DNA of 45,587 bases from DASSBR01 sp035688265 (lineage in GTDB: Bacteria > Pseudomonadota > Gammaproteobacteria > Natronospirales > DASSBR01), in the NCBI GenBank assembly GCA_035688265.1, contig DASSNE010000047.1, forward strand, positions 1 through 45,587. Direction: 5' to 3'. The position numbers and the translations under genes are program-made. How positions within the stretch are numbered: the stretch's first letter is position 1; every line of letters starts with the position of its first letter. This document shows positions 33,489-41,595 of this stretch, piece by piece. The notes under the pieces were generated by a model. That model was not told the DNA's origin. It did no database searches and saw nothing but the letters and a program-made list of their open reading frames with translations.

Positions 33489-35150
33489 ATGCCAATGGAG
33501 CACGGCGACGTCATCATCATAGGTGCGGGTTTGGCGGGGCTGGTTGCGGCAACCGAACTGGTTGCAGCCGGTAAACGCGTGCTGGTGCTCGACCAGGAGC
33601 CGGAGCAAAGCCTCGGCGGGCAGGCGTTCTGGTCGTTCGGCGGGCTGTTCTTTGTCGATTCCCCTGAGCAGCGGCGGATGGGGATACACGATTCGCGCGA
33701 ACTGGCGCTGGCGGACTGGGCCGGCACTGCCGGATTCGATCGCCCGGAAGATCATTGGCCGCGGCTGTGGGCGGAGCGCTATATCGACTTCGCCGCCGGT
33801 GAGAAACGCGCTTGGCTGCACGCGCTGGGGATGCGCTGGTTTCCGGTCGTCGGCTGGGCCGAGCGCGGCGGCGCCGGCGCCACCGGGCGCGGCAATTCGG
33901 TGCCGCGCTTTCACGTCACTTGGGGCACCGGCCCCGGCGTTATCGAGCCCTTCGTGCAGCGGGCGCGTGAAGCGGAGGCGCGCGGGCAGCTTGAATTCGC
34001 TTTTCGACATCGCGTCGACCAACTCATCGTTGATACCGGCCGCGTCACCGGCGTCCGCGGCATTCGGCTTGCCCCCGGTTCCGCTGTACTCGGCACGCCC
34101 AGTTCACGCGAGCCCGCCGGCGACTTTGAACTGCGCGCGCCGGCGGTGATCGTCGCCAGCGGCGGCATTGGCGGCGACCACGAACTGGTGCGCCGGTATT
34201 GGCCGGAGCGGCTGGGCGTGCCGCCGGAACAGATGCTGACCGGCGTGCCGGCGCACGTCGATGGGCGCATGCTCGGCATCAGCGAAGCGGCCGGCGCGCG
34301 GCTGATCAACCGCGACCGGATGTGGCACTACGTCGAAGGCATCGAAAACTGGAATCCGATCTGGCCGCGGCATGCGATCCGCATCCTGCCGGGGCCGTCG
34401 TCGTTGTGGCTCGACGCGACGGGCAAGCGGCTGCCGCCCCCGCTGTGGCCGGGCTTCGATACGCTGGGCACGCTCGCCTACCTGCGCACCACCGGCCACG
34501 ACTACAGTTGGTTTATCCTCAACCAGTCGATCATCCGGCGCGAGTTTGCGCTGTCGGGGTCGGAACAAAATCCGGATCTTACGGGCAAGCAGTGGCGGAA
34601 GGTTATCGGCCGTGCGTTCGGCAAAAACGCACCCGCTCCGGTCGAGGCGTTCAAGCGGCATGGACGCGACTTCATCGTGCGCGACAACCTGCGGGATCTG
34701 GTTGCCGGCATGAACGAGTTGGCGGGCGGTAACTTGCTGGACTACGACCGCATCCGCAGCGAGATCGAGGCGCGCGACGGGCAGTTCGACAACCCGTTCG
34801 CCAAGGACGGCCAGATCATGGCGATCCACAACGCGCGCCGCTATCGCGGCGACCGCTGGATACGCGCGGCGAGACCGCATCGCCTGCTTGATCCGGCACA
34901 TGGGCCGCTGATCGCGGTCCGCCTGCACATCCTCACGCGCAAGTCGCTCGGCGGCCTGGAAACCGATCTCTCCGGGCGCGTGTTGCGCGCCGACGGCGAG
35001 CCGCTGCACGGTTTGTACGCGGCCGGCGAAGCGGCGGGTTTCGGCGGCGGCGGCATGCATGGCTACGCGTCGCTCGAAGGTACGTTTCTCGGCGGCTGCC
35101 TGTTTTCCGGCCGCGAAGCCGGCCGCGGCGCGGCAGCTGACATCGGCTAG
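33489..35150 (+). CDS. FAD-binding dehydrogenase (fumarate reductase/KstD-like)
   Basis: A 553-residue flavoprotein. The N-terminal Rossmann motif IIGAGLAGLVAATEL (9-23) is followed by a strand ending in VLDQEPEQSLGGQAFWSFGG. The long central part holds the cap domain. The C-terminal GLYAAGEAAGFGGGGMHGYA and LEGTFLGGCLFSGREAG close the FAD site. This subgroup is annotated as FAD-binding dehydrogenase related to 3-ketosteroid delta1-dehydrogenases, without a proven substrate. It probably precedes pdxI on one transcript (37 bases between). ATG 33489 is chosen; another ATG two codons later is equally possible. Confidence 0.87.
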   Translation: MPMEHGDVIIIGAGLAGLVAATELVAAGKRVLVLDQEPEQSLGGQAFWSFGGLFFVDSPEQRRMGIHDSRELALADWAGTAGFDRPEDHWPRLWAERYIDFAAGEKRAWLHALGMRWFPVVGWAERGGAGATGRGNSVPRFHVTWGTGPGVIEPFVQRAREAEARGQLEFAFRHRVDQLIVDTGRVTGVRGIRLAPGSAVLGTPSSREPAGDFELRAPAVIVASGGIGGDHELVRRYWPERLGVPPEQMLTGVPAHVDGRMLGISEAAGARLINRDRMWHYVEGIENWNPIWPRHAIRILPGPSSLWLDATGKRLPPPLWPGFDTLGTLAYLRTTGHDYSWFILNQSIIRREFALSGSEQNPDLTGKQWRKVIGRAFGKNAPAPVEAFKRHGRDFIVRDNLRDLVAGMNELAGGNLLDYDRIRSEIEARDGQFDNPFAKDGQIMAIHNARRYRGDRWIRAARPHRLLDPAHGPLIAVRLHILTRKSLGGLETDLSGRVLRADGEPLHGLYAAGEAAGFGGGGMHGYASLEGTFLGGCLFSGREAGRGAAADIG

Positions 35151-35187
35151 CTGGAGCTTCCAGTAACAACAAAGGACGAGTAGCACT

Positions 35188-36072
35188 ATGACCAATGAAA
35201 GCAGTCTGGGCGGTGACTTTACGCTGTCGGGGACGTCCATCCGTTTGAAGCGCATGGGCTACGGCGCCATGCAACTGGCGGGGCCGCACGTGTTCGGACC
35301 GCCGAAAGATCACGAGGCGGCCGTCGCGGTTCTGCGCGAAGCGGTTGAGCTAGGCATCAACCATATCGATACCGCCGATTTTTACGGCCCGCACATCACC
35401 AACGAGATTATCAGGGAAGCTCTCCATCCCTATCCGGATAATCTGCACATCATCACCAAAGTCGGCGCACTGCGGGACGCCGAGGGCGGCTGGCCGCATG
35501 CGCGTTCGCCGGAGCAGTTGCGCCAGGCCGTACACGATAATCTGCGCCGCCTCGATCTCGATGCGCTTGACGTGGTCAACCTGCGCGTCGGCGAATTCAA
35601 CAGCCCAAGCCCCGGCTCAATCGCCGAACCCTTCACCGCGCTCGCCGAAATGCAGCAGGCAGGATTGATCCGGCACCTCGGCCTCAGCACCGTCTCCGCC
35701 GAACAGGTTGCCGAAGCGCAGTCCATCGCGCCGGTCGTGTGCGTGCAGAACTTCTACAATGTCGCCCATCGGAGCGACGATGACCTGATCGACGACCTCG
35801 CCGCGCAGGGCATCGCCTACGTGCCCTACTTCCCCCTCGGCGGCTTCACGCCGCTACAGTCCGACACGCTCGAATCAGTCGCCGCCGATCTCGACGTTCC
35901 GCCGATGACCGTCGCACTGGCGTGGCTGCTCCAGCGCGCCCCGAACATTTTGCTCATCCCGGGCACCTCGTCGCTCGTGCACTTGCGGGAAAACGTCAGC
36001 GCTGCGGAGTTACCACTGCCGGCGGAAATGATCGCAAAGCTGGACGGGATTGCAGCGCGAGCAGCGCCGTAA
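35188..36072 (+). CDS. pdxI: Pyridoxal reductase, aldo/keto reductase family (PdxI/YdbC)
   Basis: A 294-residue NADPH-dependent reductase. It is nearly colinear with E. coli PdxI (YdbC), which reduces pyridoxal to pyridoxine in vitamin B6 salvage. Shared blocks: LKRMGYGAMQLAGPHVFGPP, GINHIDTADFYGPHITNEII, AVHDNLRRLDLDALDVVNLR, AYVPYFPLGGFTPLQSDTL and ALAWLLQRAPNILLIPGTSS. The AKR Asp, Tyr and Lys are in HIDTADFYG and IITKVG; the usual catalytic His is replaced in DVVNLR, as in E. coli PdxI. AAAGGACGAG precedes the ATG. The 3' end overlaps the convergent HAD gene by 77 bases. Confidence 0.9.
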   Translation: MTNESSLGGDFTLSGTSIRLKRMGYGAMQLAGPHVFGPPKDHEAAVAVLREAVELGINHIDTADFYGPHITNEIIREALHPYPDNLHIITKVGALRDAEGGWPHARSPEQLRQAVHDNLRRLDLDALDVVNLRVGEFNSPSPGSIAEPFTALAEMQQAGLIRHLGLSTVSAEQVAEAQSIAPVVCVQNFYNVAHRSDDDLIDDLAAQGIAYVPYFPLGGFTPLQSDTLESVAADLDVPPMTVALAWLLQRAPNILLIPGTSSLVHLRENVSAAELPLPAEMIAKLDGIAARAAP

Positions 36073-36718
36073 GCTGCCGCATCTCCGAGAAGACGGCGTG
36101 CGCTCCGGCGCTGGTCAGCCTGTGTGCCGGCGTATTGGCGGCGAAGCCAAGCGCGGTCATACCCGCGGCCACGGCAGCGCGGACGCCCACCGGAGTGTCT
36201 TCGATAACGACACAGGCGGAAGGATTTGCACCAAGCTGACTGGCGGCAAACAGAAAGACGTCGGGTGCCGGCTTCGGATTTTCCACGTCAGCGACGCTGA
36301 AGATTCGACCCTCGAAATACTTCAACAACCCCGTCGCGCCAAGCGTCAGCCTGATTTTTTCGTGCTCGCCGCTGGACGCGACGCAATAAGGCACTCGCAG
36401 CTTGGCCAGCACCTCGGCGACACCGCGAACGGGTTCGATTTCCGCCTTTAACGCGGGCGCAGTACGCTGCCGAAGCTCTGCTACAAACGTCGGCGGCGGC
36501 GGTTCGCCATGCATTTCGGCGATTAGTTCCACGCATTGCGGCATCGACAGGCCGACGAAGCGGTCGAACATGTCTTGCAGCGACACGTGCAATCCGAGTT
36601 CGTTGAGCATCTCGCAAAAGACGCGATTGGCGATGCGCTCGCTGTCCACGAGTACGCCATCACAATCGAAGATCACCAAGTCCGTTCCATTGTCGACAAC
36701 GGAATTGCGCAGGCTCAT
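35996..36718 (-). CDS. HAD-superfamily phosphatase (phosphoglycolate/beta-PGM-like)
   Basis: A 240-residue class IA HAD hydrolase. Motif I is VIFDCDGVLVDSE (nucleophile Asp near residue 18). Motif II is in YCVASSGEHEKI, motif III is the lysine in ENPKPAPDVF, and motif IV is CVVIEDTPVGVRAA. The helical cap lies between I and II. It resembles YieH-type sugar or purine phosphate phosphatases; the substrate is not predictable. The ATG at 36718 overlaps the dapB stop (TGATG), indicating translational coupling. The last 26 codons run antisense through the end of pdxI. Confidence 0.87.
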   Translation of the reverse strand: MSLRNSVVDNGTDLVIFDCDGVLVDSERIANRVFCEMLNELGLHVSLQDMFDRFVGLSMPQCVELIAEMHGEPPPPTFVAELRQRTAPALKAEIEPVRGVAEVLAKLRVPYCVASSGEHEKIRLTLGATGLLKYFEGRIFSVADVENPKPAPDVFLFAASQLGANPSACVVIEDTPVGVRAAVAAGMTALGFAANTPAHRLTSAGAHAVFSEMRQLTALLALQSRPALRSFPPAVVTPQR

Positions 36719-37527
36719 CAACTGCGGGCCAGCATATCGTCGACGCTATAAAGTCCCACCGGCTGCTTCGCGAGCCAGGCCGCCGCGCGTAATGCGCCGT
36801 TGGCAAAGATGCGCCGGTTGCCGGCGCGGAAGGAAAGTTCGAGGCGTTCGCCGTCGCCGGCGAAGATAACGGTGTGATCGCCGGGGACGTCGCCGCCGCG
36901 CAGGCTGGCGAAGCCGATACTGCCGGGCGCGCGGACGCCTTCACCGTGGCGGCCGAAGGCAGCGGATTTTTCCAGAGTCGTGCCGCGAGCGACGGCAACG
37001 GTTTTGCCAAGGCGCAGGGCGCTGCCCGAAGGCGCATCCTTTTTGTGGCGGTGATGCATTTCCATGATTTCGACATCAAAGTCATCGCCGACCATGCTCG
37101 CGGCCTCACCGGCCAGACGATTGAGCACCGCCATGCCGAACGTCATGTTCGCGGAGTAGAGAACGGGAATGTCGTGCGCGGCGGCTTCGAGTGCCGCATG
37201 GTGCGACGCTTCCAGACCGGTCGTGCCGCTGACGAAGGCGCAACCGGCGGCGCGGCTGGCTGCCAGTGCCGTCGTAAAGCCGGTGGGGCTGGAATAATCG
37301 ATCAACAGGTCAGCGGCTTTGGCCGCTATCGCGGCATCCGCCGAAAGCGCCACGCCGAGGGACGGACCACCGGCGATTTCGCCGATATCGCGACCAATGT
37401 TCGCGCTTTCGGCGCGGCCGACCGCCGCGACCAGTTGAATATCCGACGATTCGCGCAACGCCGCGACAATTTCGCGTCCCATTCGGCCGGCGGCGCCGAA
37501 CAACGCTATTTTTAGTTCTTGCGCCAT
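36718..37527 (-). CDS. dapB: 4-hydroxy-tetrahydrodipicolinate reductase
   Basis: A 269-residue enzyme of the lysine/diaminopimelate pathway that reduces the DapA product with NAD(P)H. The nucleotide-binding motif is FGAAGRMGREIV (near 10-21), followed by VSGTTGLEASHHAALEAAA and YSANMTFGMAVLN. The catalytic and substrate-binding signature is EMHHRHKKDAPSGSALRLG. The ending ARIFANGALRAAAWL-type helix and VGLYSVDDML are typical. ATG 37527 is preferred over the one five codons upstream because it gives the normal N-terminus and follows GGGGG. It lies behind dnaJ, as in many gammaproteobacteria, with a palindromic repeat between them. Confidence 0.95.
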   Translation of the reverse strand: MAQELKIALFGAAGRMGREIVAALRESSDIQLVAAVGRAESANIGRDIGEIAGGPSLGVALSADAAIAAKAADLLIDYSSPTGFTTALAASRAAGCAFVSGTTGLEASHHAALEAAAHDIPVLYSANMTFGMAVLNRLAGEAASMVGDDFDVEIMEMHHRHKKDAPSGSALRLGKTVAVARGTTLEKSAAFGRHGEGVRAPGSIGFASLRGGDVPGDHTVIFAGDGERLELSFRAGNRRIFANGALRAAAWLAKQPVGLYSVDDMLARS

Positions 37528-37560
37528 CTCAACCCCCGGCATTCTGAAAATGCCAATTCT

Positions 37561-37650
37561 TGTCGTTCCAGCGAAGGCTGGAACCCAGTCTAATCAGTTG
37601 CGGCCTGCGGCCGCTTCCATTCTGACTGGATGCCTGCCTTCGCAGGCATG
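37561..37650. repeat. Three-hairpin (cloverleaf-like) intergenic repeat between dnaJ and dapB
   Basis: Hairpin 1: TTCCAGC-GAAG-GCTGGAA (37566-37583). Central: GCGGCC-TGC-GGCCGC (37600-37614), enclosed by CCAGTC (37585-37590) and GACTGG (37624-37629). Hairpin 3: ATGCCTGC-CTTC-GCAGGCAT (37630-37649). It ends 7 bases from the dnaJ stop. This is the widespread 'CCAGCGAAGGCTGG ... CTGGATGCC' family of interspersed palindromes. Confidence 0.82.
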
Positions 37651-37656
37651 ACGGAG

Positions 37657-38793
37657 TCAGGATGCGATACGATCGAAGAAGCGCTTGACGCCGTCAAGCC
37701 ATGTCTCCGAACGCGGATTGTGACGTTCGCCGCCGGCCTGGAGCGAGTCTTCAAATCGCTCCAGCAGTTCCTTTTGTTCCGGCGTCAGCTTGACCGGTGT
37801 TTCGATTTCGACGCGGCACATCAGGTCGCCGGTCGCACCGCCGCGCACTGGCTTCACGCCCTTGCCGCGTAGCCGGAAGACCTTGCCGCTCTGCGTTTCC
37901 GGCGGCACGCTCAGAGACACCTTGCCATCGAGCGTCGGCACGTCGATCTTGCCGCCGAGTGCGGCGGTCGCGAAGCTGATCGGCAGTTCGCAGGCGAGGT
38001 TGGCGCCGTCGCGGGTGAAGATCGGATGCGGCCGGACGTGTACTTCGACGTACAGGTCGCCGGGCGGCCCGCCCTGCTCGCCGGCTTCACCCTGACCGGC
38101 CAGACGAATTCGGTCGCCGCTGTCGACGCCGGCCGGAATCTTGACCGACAGTGTGCGCTGCTGCTGCACGCGGCCGTCACCGTGACAGTCCGGGCAGCGC
38201 TCGGAAATGATCTTGCCGTTGCCGCGGCATTGCGGGCAGGTCTGCTGAATCGAGAAAAAGCCCTGCTGCATCCGCACCTGGCCCTGGCCGTGGCAGGTCG
38301 GGCACGTCGTCGGCTTGCTGCCGGGCGCGGCGCCGCTGCCGTCGCACGTTTCGCAGACGCTCATGACAGGGATGCGAATCGAGGCTTCGTGGCCGGCGAC
38401 GGCCTGTTCGAGATCGAGCGGCATTTCATAGCGCAGGTCGGCGCCGCGAAATGCCCGGCTGCGAGCACCGCCGCGACGTGCGCCACCAAAAATGTCGCCA
38501 AAGATATCGCCGAAAATATCGCCGGGGTCGAAGCCGCCCTGGAACCCCGGGCCGCCCGCGCCCATGCCTTCGACGCCGGCGTGGCCGAACTGGTCGTAGC
38601 GCGCGCGCTTGTTAGCGTCGCTCAGAACTTCGTAGGCTTCCTTGGCTTCCTTGAAGCGCGCCTCGGCCGTCTGATCGCCGGGGTTGCGATCGGGATGATA
38701 TTTCATCGCCAGCCGGCGGTACGCTTTCTTGATGTCGGCGTCGCCGGCAGTGCGGCTCACGCCGAGGACGTCGTAATAGTCTTTCTTGGCCAT
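37657..38793 (-). CDS. dnaJ: Chaperone protein DnaJ
   Basis: A 378-residue Hsp40 co-chaperone that delivers unfolded clients to DnaK and stimulates its ATPase. The J domain has HPD at 33-35 (MKYHPDRNPGD). Next is a Gly/Phe region with the repeated FGDIFGDIFGDIFGG. The zinc domain has four CxxCxGxG repeats (CETCDGSG, CPTCHGQG, CPQCRGNG, CPDCHGDG), followed by the C-terminal client-binding domains. ATG 38793 follows GGAGA. An in-frame extension of ten codons upstream runs into the REP element and is rejected. Confidence 0.97.
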   Translation of the reverse strand: MAKKDYYDVLGVSRTAGDADIKKAYRRLAMKYHPDRNPGDQTAEARFKEAKEAYEVLSDANKRARYDQFGHAGVEGMGAGGPGFQGGFDPGDIFGDIFGDIFGGARRGGARSRAFRGADLRYEMPLDLEQAVAGHEASIRIPVMSVCETCDGSGAAPGSKPTTCPTCHGQGQVRMQQGFFSIQQTCPQCRGNGKIISERCPDCHGDGRVQQQRTLSVKIPAGVDSGDRIRLAGQGEAGEQGGPPGDLYVEVHVRPHPIFTRDGANLACELPISFATAALGGKIDVPTLDGKVSLSVPPETQSGKVFRLRGKGVKPVRGGATGDLMCRVEIETPVKLTPEQKELLERFEDSLQAGGERHNPRSETWLDGVKRFFDRIAS

Positions 38794-38811
38794 GGATCTC
38801 CAGAAATCAAG

Positions 38812-38850
38812 CCCCTCTCCCACCGGGAGAGGGGTTGGGGTGAGGGTGCC
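38812..38850. repeat. REP-like palindrome, left member of a pair between dnaK and dnaJ
   Basis: CCCCTCTCCC (38812-38821), loop ACC, GGGAGAGGGG (38825-38834), then TTGGGGTGAGGGTGCC. Inverted relative to the copy at 38897-38933. It lies 19 bases ahead of the dnaJ start. Confidence 0.82.
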
Positions 38851-38896
38851 CGGCAGCCAGCAACGTCCGGTTTACCGTACCTCGCCGCAGCCCCGA

Positions 38897-38933
38897 CCCT
38901 CACCCCCCGGCCCCTCTCCCGAAGGGAGAGGGG
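38897..38933. repeat. REP-like palindrome, right member of the pair between dnaK and dnaJ
   Basis: CCCTCACCCC (38897-38906), CCGG, CCCCTCTCCC (38911-38920), loop GAA, GGGAGAGGGG (38924-38933). It ends ten bases from the dnaK stop. The GGGGTGAGGG of the left copy can pair with its CCCTCACCCC. Confidence 0.82.
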
Positions 38934-38942
38934 AGGTAAGGC

Positions 38943-40880
38943 TTACTTCTTGTCTTCGTCCTTGACCTCTTCGAATTCGGCGTCGACGACGCCTTCCTCC
39001 TCGCTGCCATGACCGGCGGCGCCCGATGCGCCTTCCGGATTCTGCTGGCCGGCCTGCTCGCTCGCCTGCGCGTAGGCCTGCTCGGCCAGCTTGCCGGAAG
39101 CTTCAGCCAGCGCCTTGGTCTTGGCATCGATCGCGGCCTTGTCGTCGCCCTTGAGCGCGGTCTTCAGGTCGCTCATCGCCGACTCGATCTTCGCGCGATC
39201 CTCGCCGCTGACCTTGTCGCCCAGATCCGCCAGCGATTTCTCGGTCGCGTGCAGCAGATTATCAGCCTGATTGCGCGCCTGCACCATTTCCTGGAATTTC
39301 TTGTCCTCTTCGGCGTGCGCCTCGGCGTCCTTGACCATCTGGTCGATTTCCTCGTCGGAGAGGCCGCTCGAGGCCTTGATGACGATTGACTGCTCCTTGC
39401 CGGTGGCCTTGTCCTTGGCGGACACGTTGAGGATGCCGTTGGCATCGATGTCGAAGGCCACTTCGATCTGCGGCACGCCGCGCGGGGCCGGCGGGATGTC
39501 GCTCAGGTCGAACTTGCCGAGCGACTTGTTGGCCGACGCCTGGTCGCGCTCGCCCTGCAGCACGTGCACGGTGACCGCGGTCTGGTTGTCCTCGGCGGTC
39601 GAGAACGTCTGCGTCGCCTTGGTCGGGATCGTGGTGTTCTTCTCGATCAGCTTGGTCATCACGCCGCCCAGGGTCTCGATACCCAGCGACAGCGGGGTGA
39701 CGTCAAGCAACAGCACGTCCTTGACCTCGCCGCCGAGCACGCCGGCCTGAATCGCCGCGCCGATGGCGACGGCTTCGTCCGGGTTGACGTCCTTGCGCGG
39801 GTCCTTGCCGAAGAAGTCCTTGACCGCTTCCTGCACCTTGGGCATCCGGGTCTGACCGCCGACCAGGATCACGTCGTTGACGTCGCTGACCGACAGCCCG
39901 GCGTCCTTGATCGCGGTCTTGCACGGCTCGATGGTGCGCGCGACCAGATCCTCGACCAGCGACTCGAGCTTGGCACGGGTGATGCGGATGTTCAGATGCT
40001 TCGGGCCGCTCGCATCGGCCGTGATGTAGGGCAGATTGACTTCGGTCTGCTGCGCCGAGGACAACTCGATCTTGGCCTTTTCGGCCGCCTCCTTCAGGCG
40101 CTGCATCGCGAGCGGATCCTTGCGCACATCCATGCCCTGCTCTTTTTTGAACTCTTCGGCCAGGTAGTCGATGACGCGCTTGTCGAAGTCCTCGCCGCCG
40201 AGGAACGTGTCGCCGTTGGTCGACAGCACTTCGAACTGGTGCTCGCCATCGATATCGGCGATCTCGATGATCGAAATATCGAACGTGCCGCCGCCGAGGT
40301 CGTACACCGCGATCTTGCGGTCGCCGCGCTGCTTGTCCATGCCATAGGCGAGTGCTGCCGCGGTCGGCTCGTTGATGATGCGCTTCACTTCCATGCCGGC
40401 GATCCTGCCGGCGTCCTTGGTCGCCTGGCGTTGCGAGTCGTTGAAGTAGGCCGGCACGGTAATCACCGCCTCGGTCACTTCCTCGCCGAGATAATCTTCG
40501 GCCGTCTTTTTCATCTTCTGCAGCACGCGCGCCGAAATTTCGGGCGGCGCCATTTTCTTGCCGTTGACCTCGACCCACGCATCGCCGTTGTCGGCTTTGA
40601 CGATGTTGTACGGCACCATGCCGACATCTTTCTGCACGACCTGGTCTTCATACTTTCGGCCGATCAGACGCTTGATCGCGAACAGGGTGTTGGTCGGGTT
40701 GGTGACCGCCTGGCGCTTGGCCGACTGGCCGACCAGCACTTCGCCGTCCTTGCTGAACGCGACGATCGACGGGGTGGTGCGATCGCCTTCGCTGTTCTCG
40801 ATCACCTTGGCGTGACCGCCTTCCATGATCGCGACGCAGGAATTCGTCGTGCCGAGGTCGATACCGATCATTCTGGCCAT
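38943..40880 (-). CDS. dnaK: Chaperone protein DnaK (Hsp70)
   Basis: A 645-residue Hsp70. The ATPase domain opens RMIGIDLGTTNSCVAIMEGG, with DLGGGTFDISIIEI near 195 and ILVGGQTRMPKVQ near 340. The linker VLLLDVTPLSLGIETLGG leads into the substrate-binding domain, and the tail is acidic (EFEEVKDEDKK) after a Gly/Ala/Gln-rich spacer. Full family length, no anomalies. GGAGA precedes the ATG. It is driven at least in part by the sigma-32 promoter at 40923-40951, located between grpE and dnaK. A pair of REP-like palindromes follows the stop, before dnaJ. Confidence 0.98.
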   Translation of the reverse strand: MARMIGIDLGTTNSCVAIMEGGHAKVIENSEGDRTTPSIVAFSKDGEVLVGQSAKRQAVTNPTNTLFAIKRLIGRKYEDQVVQKDVGMVPYNIVKADNGDAWVEVNGKKMAPPEISARVLQKMKKTAEDYLGEEVTEAVITVPAYFNDSQRQATKDAGRIAGMEVKRIINEPTAAALAYGMDKQRGDRKIAVYDLGGGTFDISIIEIADIDGEHQFEVLSTNGDTFLGGEDFDKRVIDYLAEEFKKEQGMDVRKDPLAMQRLKEAAEKAKIELSSAQQTEVNLPYITADASGPKHLNIRITRAKLESLVEDLVARTIEPCKTAIKDAGLSVSDVNDVILVGGQTRMPKVQEAVKDFFGKDPRKDVNPDEAVAIGAAIQAGVLGGEVKDVLLLDVTPLSLGIETLGGVMTKLIEKNTTIPTKATQTFSTAEDNQTAVTVHVLQGERDQASANKSLGKFDLSDIPPAPRGVPQIEVAFDIDANGILNVSAKDKATGKEQSIVIKASSGLSDEEIDQMVKDAEAHAEEDKKFQEMVQARNQADNLLHATEKSLADLGDKVSGEDRAKIESAMSDLKTALKGDDKAAIDAKTKALAEASGKLAEQAYAQASEQAGQQNPEGASGAAGHGSEEEGVVDAEFEEVKDEDKK

Positions 40881-40922
40881 AATGTCGTCTCCGTAAAAAC
40901 CGAAAAATTGTTGATATCCATT

Positions 40923-40951
40923 AGATGGGGTGCAAACCCGCGCCTTTCAAG
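40923..40951 (-). promoter_or_regulatory. Sigma-32 heat-shock promoter of dnaK
   Basis: Read on the minus strand: CTTGAAA (40945-40951), 14-base spacer, CCCCATCT (40923-40930). This matches the sigma-32 consensus CTTGAAA-N11-16-CCCCATnT at every defined position. The -10 element is about 43 bases upstream of the dnaK start. Confidence 0.88.
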
Positions 40952-40964
40952 CTGTTTCCCGCGG

Positions 40965-41516
40965 TCAGGGCGCCCGCGCCACGATCACCCGCGCCGGCCG
41001 CAGCAGCCGGCCATTCAGCACGTAGCCCTTCTGCACCACGTTCAGCACGGTATCCGGTTCGGCCTCGTCCGACGGCTGCATCGCCATCGCCTCGTGCAAC
41101 TCCGGGTTGAATGGCTCGCCGGCGGGATCGACCTCGGTGATGCCGTGCTTTTCGAGCGCGCTCGTCAGCAGCTTGAGCGTCATTTCGACGCCTTCGCGCA
41201 GGCCTTCGTCCGCATCCTGCTCATGCGCGCTCAGCGCGAGTTCGAGGCTGTCCTTGACCGGCAGCAATTCGATCGCGAACTTGTCGATTGCGAACTTGTG
41301 CGCCTGCGCGAGATCGCGCTGCATGCGCTTGCGGACGTTGTCAAGCTCGGCAGCGAGGCGCAGGTAGTCGTTGCGGTTCTCCTCGGCCTTGCGCTCGGCT
41401 TCCGCCAGCGCCGCTTCGAGATGCGAATCGCCCGGCGCGGCTTCCGGCGCCCTCTCGTTGAGCGGTTCGTCAACCTCGGGGCGGGCGGCCGCCTCGGCGT
41501 TGCGTTCGTCTGCCAT
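40965..41516 (-). CDS. grpE: Nucleotide exchange factor GrpE
   Basis: A 183-residue DnaK exchange factor. A variable acidic N-terminus is followed by the long dimerising helix (EAALAEAERKAEENRNDYLR, LAAELDNVRKRMQRDLAQAH, to about 90). The beta-rich head then carries the signature FNPELHEAMAMQPSDE, PDTVLNVVQKGYVLNGRLLR and PARVIVA. ATG 41516 follows CGGAGA; an upstream in-frame ATG adds eight residues without support. It sits between hrcA (79-base gap) and dnaK (84-base gap holding the sigma-32 promoter). Confidence 0.96.
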   Translation of the reverse strand: MADERNAEAAARPEVDEPLNERAPEAAPGDSHLEAALAEAERKAEENRNDYLRLAAELDNVRKRMQRDLAQAHKFAIDKFAIELLPVKDSLELALSAHEQDADEGLREGVEMTLKLLTSALEKHGITEVDPAGEPFNPELHEAMAMQPSDEAEPDTVLNVVQKGYVLNGRLLRPARVIVARAP

Positions 41517-41550
41517 GCGTGTCTCCGTTGTAATAACCAATAAGGAACCG

Positions 41551-41567
41551 GCCCGCTCCCGGCGGGC
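41551..41567. terminator. Hairpin between hrcA and grpE
   Basis: GCCCGC (41551-41556), loop TCCCG, GCGGGC (41562-41567). On the minus strand CCGGTTCCTTATTGGTTATT follows, only mildly T-rich. A weak attenuator or processing hairpin is possible. Confidence 0.3.
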
Positions 41568-41595
41568 AGCCTGATATCTAAAGGATAAATAGGGC

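Noticed and set aside
39564..41543. 659-codon open frame opposite dnaK and grpE
   Set aside because: Runs across two conserved genes and their promoter; composition is typical of an antisense shadow.
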